Source: Coleophoma eucalyptorum (lineage: Eukaryota > Ascomycota > Leotiomycetes > Helotiales > Dermateaceae). Taken from it: a stretch of DNA of 64,000 bases. Numbering within the stretch: the stretch's first letter is position 1; each line of letters opens with the position of its first letter. The notes beneath the pieces were generated by a model that was given only the letters and a program-made list of their open reading frames with translations, was not told where the DNA came from and did not search any database. Positions 24,401 to 36,674 of this stretch are shown piece after piece. The position numbers were made by a program, and so were the translations under genes. Location: positions 372,001 to 436,000 of the forward strand of contig JALRME010000010.1 of assembly GCA_026120035.1 (NCBI GenBank), read 5' to 3'.

Positions 24401-27154
24401 CGGGGTAACGACTTCTTAGATACCTTACAGTTAGAATTTGACACCTGGGATAAAGAGATGATGTCGGAAGACTTACTTGCGGAGCTGCGAAGTTCCGCTG
24501 TGACTCGTGCCAAAGATAACCAAGAATTGTTCCAAATCAGATTCTTGACGATCGGAGCTCTTAATTATATGGTCATTGCGGTTGCACATGCTCTGTACGA
24601 CGGCTTTTCAATTCAGGGTTTCCACTCGGATGTTCAACGGGTGTACTTGGGCCAATCAATCTCCAGAATAAATCCTCACCTATACCTAGAGGAAGTGTTC
24701 AAATCTACCACTGAGGATGCAAAGAAATTCTGGCGAAGCACATTGGCGAATCTTCCAGTAGCTCAATTTCCAAGGAATGATAGCTATCAAGAATCTGCAC
24801 CAGTACGAGTACATCGAGCCACTCGAACGTCAGAAGTCAGCCTATCTCGTCTGCAGGAGTGTTCAAAAGCGGCCAATGTATCCCTACAAACTTTAGGCCA
24901 AACTTCCTGGGCTCTTGTTCTTGCTCAGCTCATGAGACAGCTTGATGTGGTTTTTGGAACAGTTCTATCATGTCGAGACCTGCCAAAGTCTGATCAGGTT
25001 ATGTTTCCACTCATGAATACTGTTGCCGTACGGTCAGTTCTACACGGTAGTATTGACGAAATGCTCAAATACATGCAAGCCATGAGTAATACGACACGTC
25101 AATATCAACACTTTCCGCTGGGGGAGGCACAGGCTATCGCATTGAGTTCGCGGAAAGGAGTCAAAGACAATACGTTCTTTGATACTTTGTTCATCTACCA
25201 AGGCCGCCGCGCTACTACTGATACTGAGCCTCTATATGAATCAGAGTACAGTTATGCAGACGTTGATTTTCCTATCTGTGTGGAGATGGAAATCAATGCG
25301 GATGAACAAGTCATTTGGACTACCGCCTGCAAGTCTTCGGCTAGGACTGAAGTTGAGACCAACGACATATTGAAGGCTTTAGACCAGGTACTCCAGAAAA
25401 TCGTTGAGTCTAGACAGATACCGACCTTCTCATTAAATACTGATGGAACCTCAATTTGTAACCTGCCCAGAATACAACTGTCGGAAATAAGCACCAGAAA
25501 CGCGACTGAGGTTGAGCAGAAGAATCAGAGAAATTCTTGGTCTGAGCATGAGTTAACTATTCGAGACGCTTTACAAGAAGTTTCAGGGGTGCCTGTCGAA
25601 TCAATACACAAAGACACAACAATATTCGAACTTGGCCTTGACTCTATATCCGTCCACAAGCTCCACAAAAGCCTCAAGTCTCATGGAATAAAACTGAGTG
25701 TATCATCAATTATCAAGGGGCTTACCATAGCTGCAATGGTTCAATTTCTCACTGCTTCCGAATCTGCACCAGCTATAGTATTGGATACTGATGCTGTTAT
25801 CTCAAAAGCCATGGAAAACTTCAAATATGCCAGTGGCCATGGCCTTGGAAATGTCAAACATTTCATTCCCGTCACGGCCGGCCAGGAATATATGCTTCGA
25901 GGGTGGCAGGTTTCTCAGGGAGCACTCTTCTATCCGACATTCTTTTACAAAATTTCGAAAGGAAATTTCGACGAGCAGGAGCTAAATCGTGCCTGGGATG
26001 CTCTTGTCCAACGACATGATATTCTACGAACAGGATTCATTGAATCAGACGGTAAATTGTATCAGGCTGTACTGTCGTCGGTGGAATCAAGTTTCAGACA
26101 TGGAGACAAGTTCAGCCCGCCGGATACTGCTATTGACGGCCGTCCACCTGTGGCACTAATCGTCAACCCGTTGATGTCTAGTTTCGGGCTACAGATTCAT
26201 CATGCTCTGTACGATGCGTCAAGTCTCGAGTTGCTCATGAATGAGCTTACAGTTCTGTACAGAGGAGGATCATTGCAAACTCCTAAATCAGATTTCCGCT
26301 CTTTTGTGGCCCACTCCATCTCAAGTACTCGAGAAGACAAGTGGAGATCGCATTTCACTTCCGACATTAAAGAGACTCTTTTACCGGCCAATATACCTCC
26401 ATCAACGAAGCGAACCAAGTTGTTCAGGCCAGGTCTGAGAGCATCTGGAGCGAAGAGTTGGGCTAAAAAGCATAGTATCACAACTGATGCATTTTTCCTT
26501 AGTGTTATATCGGGAATATTTGCTCGTAGAACAAACTCGTCCACAGCACAGGTCTTTGGCATATACCTAGCCAACCGGAACGCATACCAAGAGGACTTTT
26601 CTATTATGGCAGCGCCCACGTTAAATCTTGTACCTATGGTTGTAAAAGATCCTCTGGCTTTGGGATCCACTTTGCATCACGTAGCAGCTCAAGTTCAAGA
26701 TGAGTTGAGACAGATCAGTAATGCTGACATGTCATCTGCTTCATTGCAACAAATTTATGAGTGGACCGGCGTCAGGGTGAATTGTTTTGTCAATATCTTG
26801 AAAGATCTCGATCTCGGCCTGTCATCGTCACAGGACGGCCACCAAAATCTAGTTGATATGGAATTGATCCCTCAAGGATTTGAAGAGGAAGCTCAGGATA
26901 TACAGCCAATACCTGAGAGATTCAACACCGATTCATATATGGTGAGTGCATCCGTAATTTTAGCACTTGGGTGTTAGATAGTAACTGATAATCCCTTTCA
27001 GGAATCTTTAGATGTTGAGATTAAATTCCATGACAATGAGGTAATTGATATTGGGGTTTTCGGTCCAGGTAGTCTCATCTCGGATAAAGATGCCGAGGCG
27101 ATGATTGAGGACTTTCAAAATAGGTTGAATGAGATTCTGAGGGAGAAAGCTTGA
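12489..27154 (+). CDS. sidC: Ferrichrome-type siderophore nonribosomal peptide synthetase
   Basis: Four exons: 12489-21469, 21518-23519, 23576-26941 and 27002-27154, giving 4,833 residues, the size usual for SidC-type enzymes. All joins keep phase and restore domain sequence (KP to SNIGPAFDN; ATAD to YSVALEA). Domain order by eye is A-T-C, A-T-C, T-C, A-T-C, T-C, T-C. A-domain cores (TSGSSGLPKG, TSGSTGTPKG, TSGTTGTPKG) lie near residues 174, 1224 and 2838. Carrier serines (GLDSL, GIDSI, GLDSI, GMDSI, GLDSI, GLDSI) lie near 567, 1623, 2170, 3234, 3782 and 4347. Condensation motifs lie near 756, 1823, 2369, 3431, 3998 and 4535; the fourth and fifth read FHGLYDG and AHALYDG, keeping the catalytic second His. 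Three A domains with trailing T-C pairs are typical of iterative ferrichrome or ferricrocin assembly from Gly/Ser and acyl-hydroxyornithine. The exact product is not certain. Confidence 0.96.
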
Positions 27155-27832
27155 TTGATGAGAAAATTGTTTTTTTCGTGATAGCGCTCCGTTTATAAAT
27201 TTTTTGTATTGCATTTGATGTATAGATTTGGGGGTTTTTTCGGTAGTTTATTATAAATATGATATTTAGTTCCTGAAATCCGTCACTATAATACCTTGGG
27301 CTTGAACTGCTATGAGTGTGCTAAGGTAAAACCCCTTTTAAATCTGTAAATCCAGTTCTGAAAATCCTTTTCTCAAGTTACAGAAATACCTCACCTATAA
27401 TTGTAACTATAGCCAGCCTTGGATTCAAACAGGAGGAACTCCTGTGGATTTTAATTCATACCGTGCGACGTGGAGAACTTTACTATAATTAAGTCGTTTT
27501 AATAAATAGGATTAGTAATTTCGAAGACTTCTGGGCTTCGAGGTAATGGATCCATATCTTTTTCTGCCCTTTACGTCTTGTGGAATGGGAGAAAACTAAA
27601 GGGAAAGCTAAGAAACACATACTTTTGTATCTGGAAGAGTATTGCTACATAATATCAAGCAAATGCTTAGATAAATTTGACTTCATAAGGTAATGAACAT
27701 TACGGCTGGCGCTACATGTATGAAACAGCAAGCGGCATATCCACTTGGATGACTATTGCAATGGCAAAGTGCATCATCTGTATCGGGGGCATTGAGTGCG
27801 CTCCAAGTCATCTGTACGCCCGTAACTCGTCA
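27155..27832. other. Intergenic, between convergent sidC and amidase genes
   Basis: AT-rich sequence holding the 3' regions of both genes. It separates the siderophore core from the second gene group. No coding or repeat feature seen. Confidence 0.5.
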
Positions 27833-29798
27833 TTATGGCGTAATCTCGTTCCCCAACAAACGCCCAATCTCCTTGGCAATAGCCATCACTTTCTCTTCAG
27901 TCAGTCTGCGTCCGACAATCTGCACGGCAACAGGTGCGCCATGGTATGCTTCGGCATCATCTATACTCAGTCAGCCACTGGTATTCTCAGAAAATTAGAA
28001 ACAGCAGTATCTCACATTCATCCTGGACAATTTTATCAATATCACTTCGAGGTTTGAAACCTTCATCCTTAACATCCAAGTTCTTGTCAGCAAAAGTGAC
28101 TGGCACAACCACACTCGTGAAATCCAGCAAGTTGATGGCACTGGCATATCCGTAGTATTTGAACTCATTATGTCGTATAGCAGCAGTCGGTGTGATGGGG
28201 GCGATGATAGCATCCAACTCTTTACCTAACTTCTCCTCGAAAGCTTTTATTTGAGCAAGGTACTCGCTTTGATAGTTCCACTTCTTGAGGTGCACCTCCC
28301 ACAGCTCGTTCATGTCGATTTTGGGCAGTGAGGGATTGATAAGGTCCGCAAAATTAGGAATTGCAGGCTCGCCGGATGCTTTCAAGGTCGTGAATATATC
28401 CTGGAACTGCGGTCAGTGGATAGACACCTTAAAATTGTACCACTACTTACACATCCACCATCTGACGAGTAAATTCCATTGATGAGTTCAACGGCATATG
28501 GATGCTTGTATGGCTCCCAAGGAACAACCGTATGCCCATTCTTCTTCATGATATCGACAACTGATTGAATACCACGCAAAATTGGCGGATGAGGAAGGAC
28601 CTGGCGTCGTGGGAGTTAGTACTTCTTCTTGAGTTGGCTTTTGAAGATATCTCACGTTTCCATCACAATTATAAAATCCTAGGGTCAGTCCTCCTGAGCC
28701 AATTTTCGAATTGATGGCATCTTCCTCGGCTTGACGCCATGGCATGGGGATGACTTTCGAATCATAATCCCAAGGTGCCTCGGCTAGGACAGAAGTTACG
28801 AAAAGCTTCATATCTACATCCTTATTAGCTTTCTCAGAGTTGCTTATTCTCGGGTGCCATCATTTACCATCGATAGAATGACAAAGTGGCCCGCAGACAC
28901 TGTGGACCGTTTCTTGGCCTTCCATGGAATTTGCCATCTTTGCATACGGAAGCCTTCCATGGCTTGGTCTGAGCCCATATAGGAAATTGAATGCAGAGGG
29001 AACCCGAATCGAGCCACCTGATTGAAAGTTAATTAGAATACTCTGAGCTTCAACCACTTTCAGTATGGTAAACGCACCAATATCAGTACCGACACCAATG
29101 ATTCCTCCACGGAAGCCGACCATTGCTCCTTCACCTCCAGAACTGCCTCCACAAGACCAATTCTTGTTTCTTGGATTGACAGTTCTTCCAATGATATTAT
29201 TCACGGTCTCACAAACCATCAAGCTTTGTGGTACGCTGGTCTTAACATAGAAGACTGCACCAGCCTTTGCAAGGAGAGTGACAAGAACCGAGTCCTCCTT
29301 GTCGTAATTTCCAATCCAAGCGATATATCCCATTGTAGTCTCCAATCCCTTCACTCTGAATTGGTCCTTGAGTGAGATGGGAAGTCCGTGAAGAGGTCCA
29401 ACAACTTTCTTATTCTTTTGATAATAATCATCAAGCTCTTTCGCACGAGCCAAAGCCATCTCAGGAAAGAACTCTAAACAACAATTGAGCTTTCCTGGTC
29501 AGCTACTCCAGCATATCGCAGCATAGAATCAACTTACAAGCTGATGGGCGAGGGCAGCCCTCTTACAGAATGCAGTGGTAACTGCCACTGAAGTCAATTG
29601 ACCAGCAGCCATCTTAGCGACCAAGTCCGTTGCAGATGATTCGGTAATAGCTATTTCCTCAGGAGACATAATACCGCTTTTCTTTGGGAATGCCATCACT
29701 GATACTTCCTCAGCTGGGTAATCTTTGATAAGCCATTCCTTGGGGATAGTGCTTTTAATTCGAGCATTTTTGTCGGCTGCAAATTCTGCCCAAGTCAT
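27833..29798 (-). CDS. Amidase of the amidase-signature (acetamidase-like) family
   Basis: Seven exons on the minus strand: 29798-29538, 29489-29078, 29017-28868, 28813-28656, 28600-28451, 28400-28016 and 27960-27833, 547 residues. Every join keeps phase. The Ser-cisSer-Lys triad is intact: Lys in LPISLKDQFRVKG, the cis-Ser in SCGGSSGGEGAM, and the nucleophile Ser in GTDIGGSIRVPS, where an intron splits the GG pair. Later family segments follow (GLRPSHGRLPY, PWDYDSKVIPMPW, PVAVQIVGRRLTEEKV). These enzymes hydrolyse carboxamides to acid and ammonia. The gene is divergent from the aminotransferase across 543 bp, which suggests co-regulation. The substrate could be a simple amide or a cluster intermediate. 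The first acceptor (29490) was picked by phase and is the least sure join. Confidence 0.92.
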
Positions 29799-30341
29799 TA
29801 TTGCGATATAAGTTGATTTGAAGTGGATTTGATGGACTGTCTTGAGAGAGTGTGCTCTTTTCTTTGTCTTCTTCTACTTTTCAGCTGTTCAGGATCATAC
29901 TAGTATTGAAATCTCATGATCTGCTTCTGCTTATAACCCCGCGTTGATAGAGATAGGCTTTTACCCGTTCAGCAGCTTGGCCGTCGGCACACTTGTCATG
30001 ACATCAAGAACCATGTCATAATTGTTACCAGAAGAGGTACAATTGAGGGGTAATACATTTATTCAAACATCCGTTTCTGAATGACTTCCTCGACAACCCC
30101 ACAACAGAGTCAGATGGGCTGATAAAGTCAATTAGCACTCAAAACAATGTACTGCACCCCTTTTCCAACCGAGAGCGATCACGTGAGTGTATCTAGGGAT
30201 GTACTGAGTCACAATACAAGTTGGAAGTTACATAAATAAGCAGTCAGCATTCTACTTTCCTCTCTTGCAACTTTAAATCAAATAAATTCGTATCTTTTGC
30301 GTACTTGTTTGTTTCTAGACTTTTCCAGTTCATTGGTAAAC
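29799..30341. promoter_or_regulatory. Divergent promoter of the amidase and aminotransferase genes
   Basis: This 543 bp stretch lies between two divergent start codons. It holds plain GATA-type sites (CTGATAA near 30118, AGATAG near 29950), which could reflect nitrogen or iron control, but no extended ATCTGATAA site was seen. No gene is present. Confidence 0.5.
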
Positions 30342-31736
30342 ATGGGCCTCTCAAAACCGTTTGCAATTGACACCTGGTGTAAGTCCTAAGAATAGCTTTT
30401 ACATTGAAGATTTGCTAATACACCAGCAGGCCGTAATCACAAAGTCAGTATACTGCAACAAGTTTAGATGCTGTATTTTCCAGGAGCTCGTACTAATGTA
30501 ACTTTCTGTAGCATGCTTCAACAAAGGCTCTTCATTGTATGGCCGGTCCGTTCAATCCAGATGTATGAGGCTAATATACAATCTAGCTTCGTGTGTAGCA
30601 CCGCTGAGTCTCACTGAACTTGCAAATCTGTCTGAAGAAGCCGGCAGTATCAACCCTTTGGGTCTCAATGACATAGCCTTGGATTACGGATCTGTTCTTG
30701 GTTCTCAGGAGCTACGAGAGACTATTGCTGCATTGTACAAGACTGGAACTCACTCTCCAATATCATGGCAAGATGTGCTTATCACTACTGGTGCCATTTC
30801 AGCGAACTTCTTGGTTCTTGACACACTCCTTGGGCCTGGTGACCACGTTATTTGTCAGTATCCGACATATCAACAGCTGTATGAGGTCCCAAGGCGGCAG
30901 GGTGCCCAAGTAGATTTGTGGAAGCTGAAGGAGGAAGACAATTGGTCGTTGGATATGGTTGCATTGAGCGCAATGGCGAGGCCCAATACCAAGATGATCA
31001 TAATCAAGTGAGTCATTGAAGCACTAATCTGCGGCACAAAGCTGATCAGCCAAGTAATCCTTGTAATCCAAGTGGCACAGCGATATCGCGAGAAGGCCTG
31101 CAAGCCATTGTCGACTTCGCAAAGCCAAGGGGCATCACAGTCTTGTGTGATGAAGTCTTCAGCCCCCTCTTCTATGACGAAGAACCGCCTTCCATTCTAG
31201 AAATGGGATACTCAAATGTGATATCGACTAGGTCTTGCTCTAAAGGGATGTCCTTACCAGGAATCCGGATCGGGTGGATCGCTTCGCCTAATAAAGAAAT
31301 CACAAAACAAGCCGCCGACTCCAGAGACTACACAACGATTGCCGTCTCTAAACTTGATGATCGTGTAGCAGCCTTTGCTCTGTCCGAGAGCATCCGTCCT
31401 AAAATCATAAAACGTAGCATCGACATATGCAAGACTAACATTGCCCTGCTTGAGCAATTCGTAGTAAACCACAAAAATATTTGTAGTTGGGTCAAACCTA
31501 CAGCAGGGGCTACAGCATTTGTCAAAATCTCCAAAAATGGCCAACCAGTTGATGATGTTGCATTCTGCAAAGATGTGCTGGAGAAAGCTCAACTTCTTCT
31601 GATTCCAGGTGGATACGCATTCGGCACTGAGGGAGAAGATTTCAAAGGATACGTTAGGATTGGATTTGTAAATGATCCCCAATACTTCGCCTCAGGGCTC
31701 GGTATGCTAGAAGAATATTTCGCAAAATTCTTCTGA
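30342..31736 (+). CDS. PLP-dependent aminotransferase class I/II (ACC synthase-like)
   Basis: Five exons: 30342-30378, 30430-30443, 30512-30536, 30587-31007 and 31055-31736, 392 residues. Exons 2 and 3 are only 14 and 25 nt. They were placed by phase and by clear branch points (TACTAAT, GGCTAAT), so the first 30 residues are the least certain part. The fold-type I pattern is complete: TTGAISANF, CQYPTYQQLYEVP for the cofactor-stacking Tyr, INNPCNPSGT, CDEVFSPL with the PLP-pyridine Asp, and TRSCSKGMSLPGIRIGW with the Schiff-base Lys. A C-terminal Arg (YVRIGF) would bind the carboxylate. The family includes transaminases and C-S or C-C lyases. Paired with an amidase and near a reductase, an amine-forming role on a metabolite is plausible but inferred. 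Confidence 0.88.
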
Positions 31737-32963
31737 TGTTATCATCTTCCTAAAATATGTACTCTTTCGCAGACTGGGTCGCAGAGTCATATAACTTTTT
31801 TCTTAGATAGCCCAATAGGCTAGAAATATATCTCCTTTGACGTCAATTCAACCATATCTATTTTTTCACTACAAGATGAATCATTGAGTACTGCTTGGAT
31901 TGATTTCATATCTTCGAGCCTGCTCTAAGTTACGTATTGTCGACAGCTGAAGGTCATATAAGGCTACCGTTCAATGGCCAAATAGCGAGAGTGGAAGTAG
32001 ATGTCCCAACTTCGCACCTCGTAATCTATACATAGACATTGAGGGTGAGAACCTACAATGATTCTAGAATAGTACTCACAAAATCGAAGCGCAAGCCACA
32101 GAATAGGTAGTGGATATGCTGCGAAGCGAGCGATGGGAAATGGGCTTGTGGGCGTGCTTGAGTTCGCAATACTCAAGCAGACCCAGATCCTTCAGGAGCA
32201 AAAGAAAGGCTTTAACTATATTTACAGGATTTTATATCAAAGATTGACTTTTGGTGATATTTACTGCCATTTCTAAAATTGTGTGCCGAGAAGACACATA
32301 TTTCTTGGGCAGACGTCGGTCATCGCGACCCATCACAGACTATGGAACCCCAAGCACTGGGACTAGTCTATGAGTTGGAGGTTGACTGATACAGATATCC
32401 AATAGCTGGGACTGTCTTGGTGCCATTCAAGGCCACTGTCGTTTTCAGTAGTTTATAAAAATGCGGTAATGTTTCACTCGCAAACATCTCTACCCCAAAA
32501 TCACTATTGAGCAAACTACAACGGGGGAAAATAGTTTCCACATTGACTGCAGCAGGGGTCTCAATAACTGCTAGACTTTTACTTTTATTTTTTACCGTCG
32601 TTAGAAATAAATTAAGTGCTTGAATTATCAAACAGACACCAGAAATTGGGATATCCAAGTGCCGAGAACCACCAGCTTGCAGAAAAACAACATCTCTAAT
32701 ACCACAACAGATCCTTTAGCTACTTCATCTATGCCTTCAATGTTGCACATCGCAAAATCTCTGAAACTGCCCAAACATGCTATCAACCGCCATCATGTCT
32801 CTTAGACCGCTTGTTCGTTTGTAAGATCGACGACCAGCAGCAGCTTAAGCGAGATTGATATCGGAGATGGGAAAGAAATGCATTATGCCTTTGAGGTTCC
32901 GATATGCAACAAAGTAGATACAAATGGAGTAGTTAAAATTATTGAAATTGAATTTTCGCGTGG
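31737..32963. other. Intergenic, between convergent aminotransferase and NRPS-like genes
   Basis: This 1.2 kb AT-rich stretch holds no intact gene. A minus-strand frame at 32368-32658 (96 codons) has a protein-like composition but no motif I recognise; it might be a gene remnant. No repeat identified by eye. Confidence 0.45.
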
Positions 32964-35900
32964 TTAGGCGTTCTTGCTCCAGTGTTGTTTCCAGGCTTGT
33001 AAAATTCGTGGAATGAGACTTCCATCGACGGCTCGTTGAGATTGCCGCATCGCTTCACTTATCACCTCGGCCTCTTTCGTCACAAATACCCGGCTTCCTT
33101 CACTAGAAATTTGCTGCTTCCAGAAGCTAAGCAGTTTTCGGCTGGGATTCTTAGAAATGTCTTTCTCACTTTCTTCGAGCCTCTCAAGCCAGTGGTCGTA
33201 TGCTACGGTGTTGAATACAAGCCCAGCTGCCTGGAGTGCTGGCAAGAAGTCATCATTCCAAGAGAATTGCCTGGGATTAGTGATATTGTACACCAGCTGC
33301 GTCATCGGCATAGAACTGGCTCCTATACCACAAATTTCTAGAGCGGCCTTTGCCATGACGTCCGCTTCGATCCATGTACAGTTGTCCCTCGAACCAACCA
33401 GTTTCGGCAGAGTTCCAGTTGTTATAGCGGATTGGATCATTAACGGAATAGCTTCGGTAGGATTCCATAATTGTGAGCCGATCTCCCTTGCTGGAATAAT
33501 CTGTCCAATCCTCAATATAGTTGCCTTGACTCCTGCCTTACTCGCGGCCTCAATAATTCGCTCCGCTACCAACTTTGAACGGGCATATCCTGTTGGCAAG
33601 GCATATTCCAAGGAAGGAACCGGTGCGGAAAGAATGGTAGATGGAGTTGGACCTGCCATGGCAGTACTGACAGATGAGCAGAATATGAACCGTGCTGTGC
33701 TGGGCATGGACTGCGTTAGCGAAATCAGATTGTACAGTCCTTTCAAATGGGGCTCAAGACTGTTGACGGGAAGAGTGAAATTCACAGCCCAAGCGCAGTG
33801 GATTATATGCGTTGTTTCTGATTTTAAACTCTCAAGAACTGAATCTACAAGGCCGAGGTTTGTCTTTGATATATCAACGGATAAAGCTGTTACTTTGGAG
33901 AGTGGAATACCCAATTCTCGTTCTTTCAATGTGTCGGAAAGCCGCGTCAGTGGATCTTCGCACTTCCGGAGGAGGCAGTAAACCTTGCTAACACTTGATG
34001 AAGCCACCAATTGGGCTAGAAGATGGCTGCCCAAAGATCCAGTTGCACCTGTCAAGATCTTCTGGGGTCAGTATTTTCACTGTAACGCAAACTAACGCTT
34101 ACAATTATGTTGCCTTTTGTCCTTTTGATCTTTTTTGAGACATCTTGAGAAGGCAATGAGTACTTCCTAATCAGAGCTTCCATGGTGTTGATATTGTCTT
34201 GATCTTTCACTACTCCGGTGCGAATTTCATGTAGTTTCGTTGCCAAGCTCTCAGTAGTGCCACAGTCATACACGATCATGGACGAGAGCCTTGAGCCATT
34301 GCCGCCCAGGTTCAGAGTTTTCATAATCAAGGTCCTCATCTGTATAGCCTTTAAGCTGTCCACCCCGGCACCAAAGAAATCTGTTTGGGCATCTGGTAAG
34401 TAGACTCCAATATTGGCAAAAGCTTGCATAATCCACGTTTCCAATTCCGGGATTTCTAAATGTAGAGTTCCTTCCTTTGAATCCTCAATTTGTGTATACA
34501 TTTTGTCAATAACATCCTTGAAGTGTCTGTAAATCTGGGCTCTTTTGATACTTGACTTGTCGGTCAGGTGAATATCAAGATCATCGTGAACAACCGCTAT
34601 CATGTCCCTGCTGATTTGCGAAAAACCTTCCGAATGAGTATTGGCTTCTTGGACTACTGGCCAAATTTTAGTCAGGAAATCTTCAGTATTTAGTCCATGT
34701 TCAGCCCCGAACAGCAGGAGGCCGGGCACCTCTCTATCGATCCCGAAAACCACGGCCTCTCGTACCAGCGGGTGCTGTCGAATACGTCCCTCAATCGGAA
34801 GTGGTAAAACCTTCTCCCCATTAGAAAGCGTTATCCGATCATCTAATCGTCCAACAAACTTCCAAGCATTTTTGATACTTGGATGTCTCTCAAATAAATC
34901 GTTTGTATACCATGAATTTGGTGGATCATCAGAGTTGGATGCAACCTTTGCCTTATGTCCGTCAAGAATCACGAGTTCGTAGAAAGGTCCTTCGACTGGC
35001 TTCATGTACAGATAAGGAGCTACATGTGGTGGTGGCCGTAGATAATTCCATGCCTTATCCTCTCGCGGTCGATTCATAGAATCAAGAACCATGGATATCT
35101 CGGTGCTAGCTACGTTAGCATTTAGAGACTCAGACGAAGATTAGGGTGGCAGATGCTCACGATCCAAAACTCATTCCAAGGTGCACTCCCTGGTTAACAA
35201 GCAGATCACCTAGATCATCTGGACAACGACTTCCAGCACTGCTTACCATCTTACATCTCTTTAACGCTTCGATACCATCTTGTCCCTCTGCAAGTAGCTT
35301 CAAAACATATGGCACTGTCCAAACAACTCCGGGATTGGCGGCTGTGATTGCAGCAGTTACGGTATCGTGGGTCTGAGGCACATGCCCGTTCATCATAAAT
35401 AGGGTCTTCCTATAGAATATAGCTTGAGCGTACGTCCTCAGCCCATGAGAGTGATAAAAAGGTACGGATTGAAAAGACGTAGCGTCTTGTGCGCCTAATG
35501 TCGCTGCCAGGAGTCGTTTATTGGTGAAGTCTATAGGTTTTGGAAGACCTGTAGAACCAGAACTATGCAGCATGAGGTATCTGTGAAACTGCTCCTTTTC
35601 CTCGTCAATATTCTGTCGGTAAAAGGGAGGATATTCATCGGCATTGTCATATTGATCACGACCCGGCAACTGTAGAATCCTGATTTTCTCCAGAATCTTA
35701 TCAGAAATGATCGAAGGTCTATGCACAGAAGAATAGAACAAGGTCGAGGATTCGGTCAATTGTAGCAAAGTAAACACCGCTGAAGCTGGTAGTCGAGGAG
35801 AGAGTAGAAAAGATGTGTAGCCTAGTCTTCCGAGAGCAAATATCGTAATCAAGTAATCGAGATCCATAGGCGCATAAATTCCAACAACTTTTTCTTCATA

Positions 35901-36153
35901 CTTGAAACAAGTTAGTTTCTATAAGTTCGCCTTGTGATAGTGTACGAACAACGGGTTCAAATCCAAGCTGGAGCAGGGACTTCGCGGCTCCATCGACAAG
36001 TCTATTCAGCAATTTCCCTGGGATCAGTTCGTAGTCGGCAACGCCAAGTTGCGATTTAGGATACGCGAGCAGAGGAGTCTGATCCTGATCAACAGCACGA
36101 CGCCGAATCAACTGGTCAAAAGTCAAAATGTTGTCTCCTTTAATGCTTTCCAT
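32964..36153 (-). CDS. NRPS-like reductase (adenylation - carrier - thioester reductase)
   Basis: Four exons on the minus strand: 36153-35950, 35900-35161, 35105-34103 and 34061-32964, 1,014 residues. The adenylation domain has the AMP-binding core LMLHSSGSTGLPKPIDF (about residue 185) and a later GRLDDRITLSNGEKV, but no standard YRTGD segment, as in aminoadipate-reductase-like proteins. The carrier serine is in DFFGAGVDSLKAIQM (about residue 560). The reductase starts at IKILTGATGSLGSHLL (about 650) and has SDR residues in TGYARSKLVAERI. Such enzymes activate a carboxylic acid, load it on the carrier and release it as an aldehyde or alcohol using NAD(P)H. There is no condensation domain, so it makes no peptide bond. 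It is tandem to the MFS gene. The first intron donor (GTTCGT) is weak and inferred from phase. Confidence 0.9.
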
Positions 36154-36674
36154 TGTTGTGATAAGTTTGCTAGATGCGCTGCGAGTGTAGAAGCTTCATA
36201 TTGAGGTGTTATCGAAGGCTGTCAGCAATTAAGTGCTTATTGCTAATGGGCATGAATGACTGACTGCATCAGTCGGCATTCCGGCATTTGATGCACAGTT
36301 CTTTCTTTATGCAGCGCATTATCGCCTCCCATGCAGTAGCGTGGAGCTTGCATAGTCCGACTCAACTTTACTTGGTCACTTTCGATCTTCGCGCCACAGC
36401 TACCCAAAGGTGCTTTTCTATTCTTGTAAGATCTTCCAATACTTATACCATGTCGTATTTTGAGTGTTATAGTGGGTAAGAGCTATAACTGAGATCTAAG
36501 CCTAATGTCGACTACTATGCTAGAGGATTTTGTTCTGAGCAGTCGTGGGTTTATTGAAATGGAACACATCATTTTAGAAACTTCCGTGGCTGATATTCTC
36601 TTTTCGGAGCATGTCTTAATGATGGTATAGAATATTAAATAAGAAATAAACCCGCTTTCTCTCACTTCTATCAA
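36154..36674. other. Intergenic, between tandem NRPS-like and MFS genes
   Basis: A 521 bp spacer with the MFS 3' region and the NRPS-like promoter. CGATAA-type GATA sites occur on the minus strand near 36210 and 36320 but are weak. No gene seen. Confidence 0.45.

Noticed and set aside
21480..26977. Two separate NRPS genes downstream of the first long open frame
   Set aside because: The frames at 21480-23585 and 23600-26977 start inside introns. Splicing at 21469/21518, 23519/23576 and 26941/27002 joins them in phase within an A domain and C-domain ends, so they are one gene.
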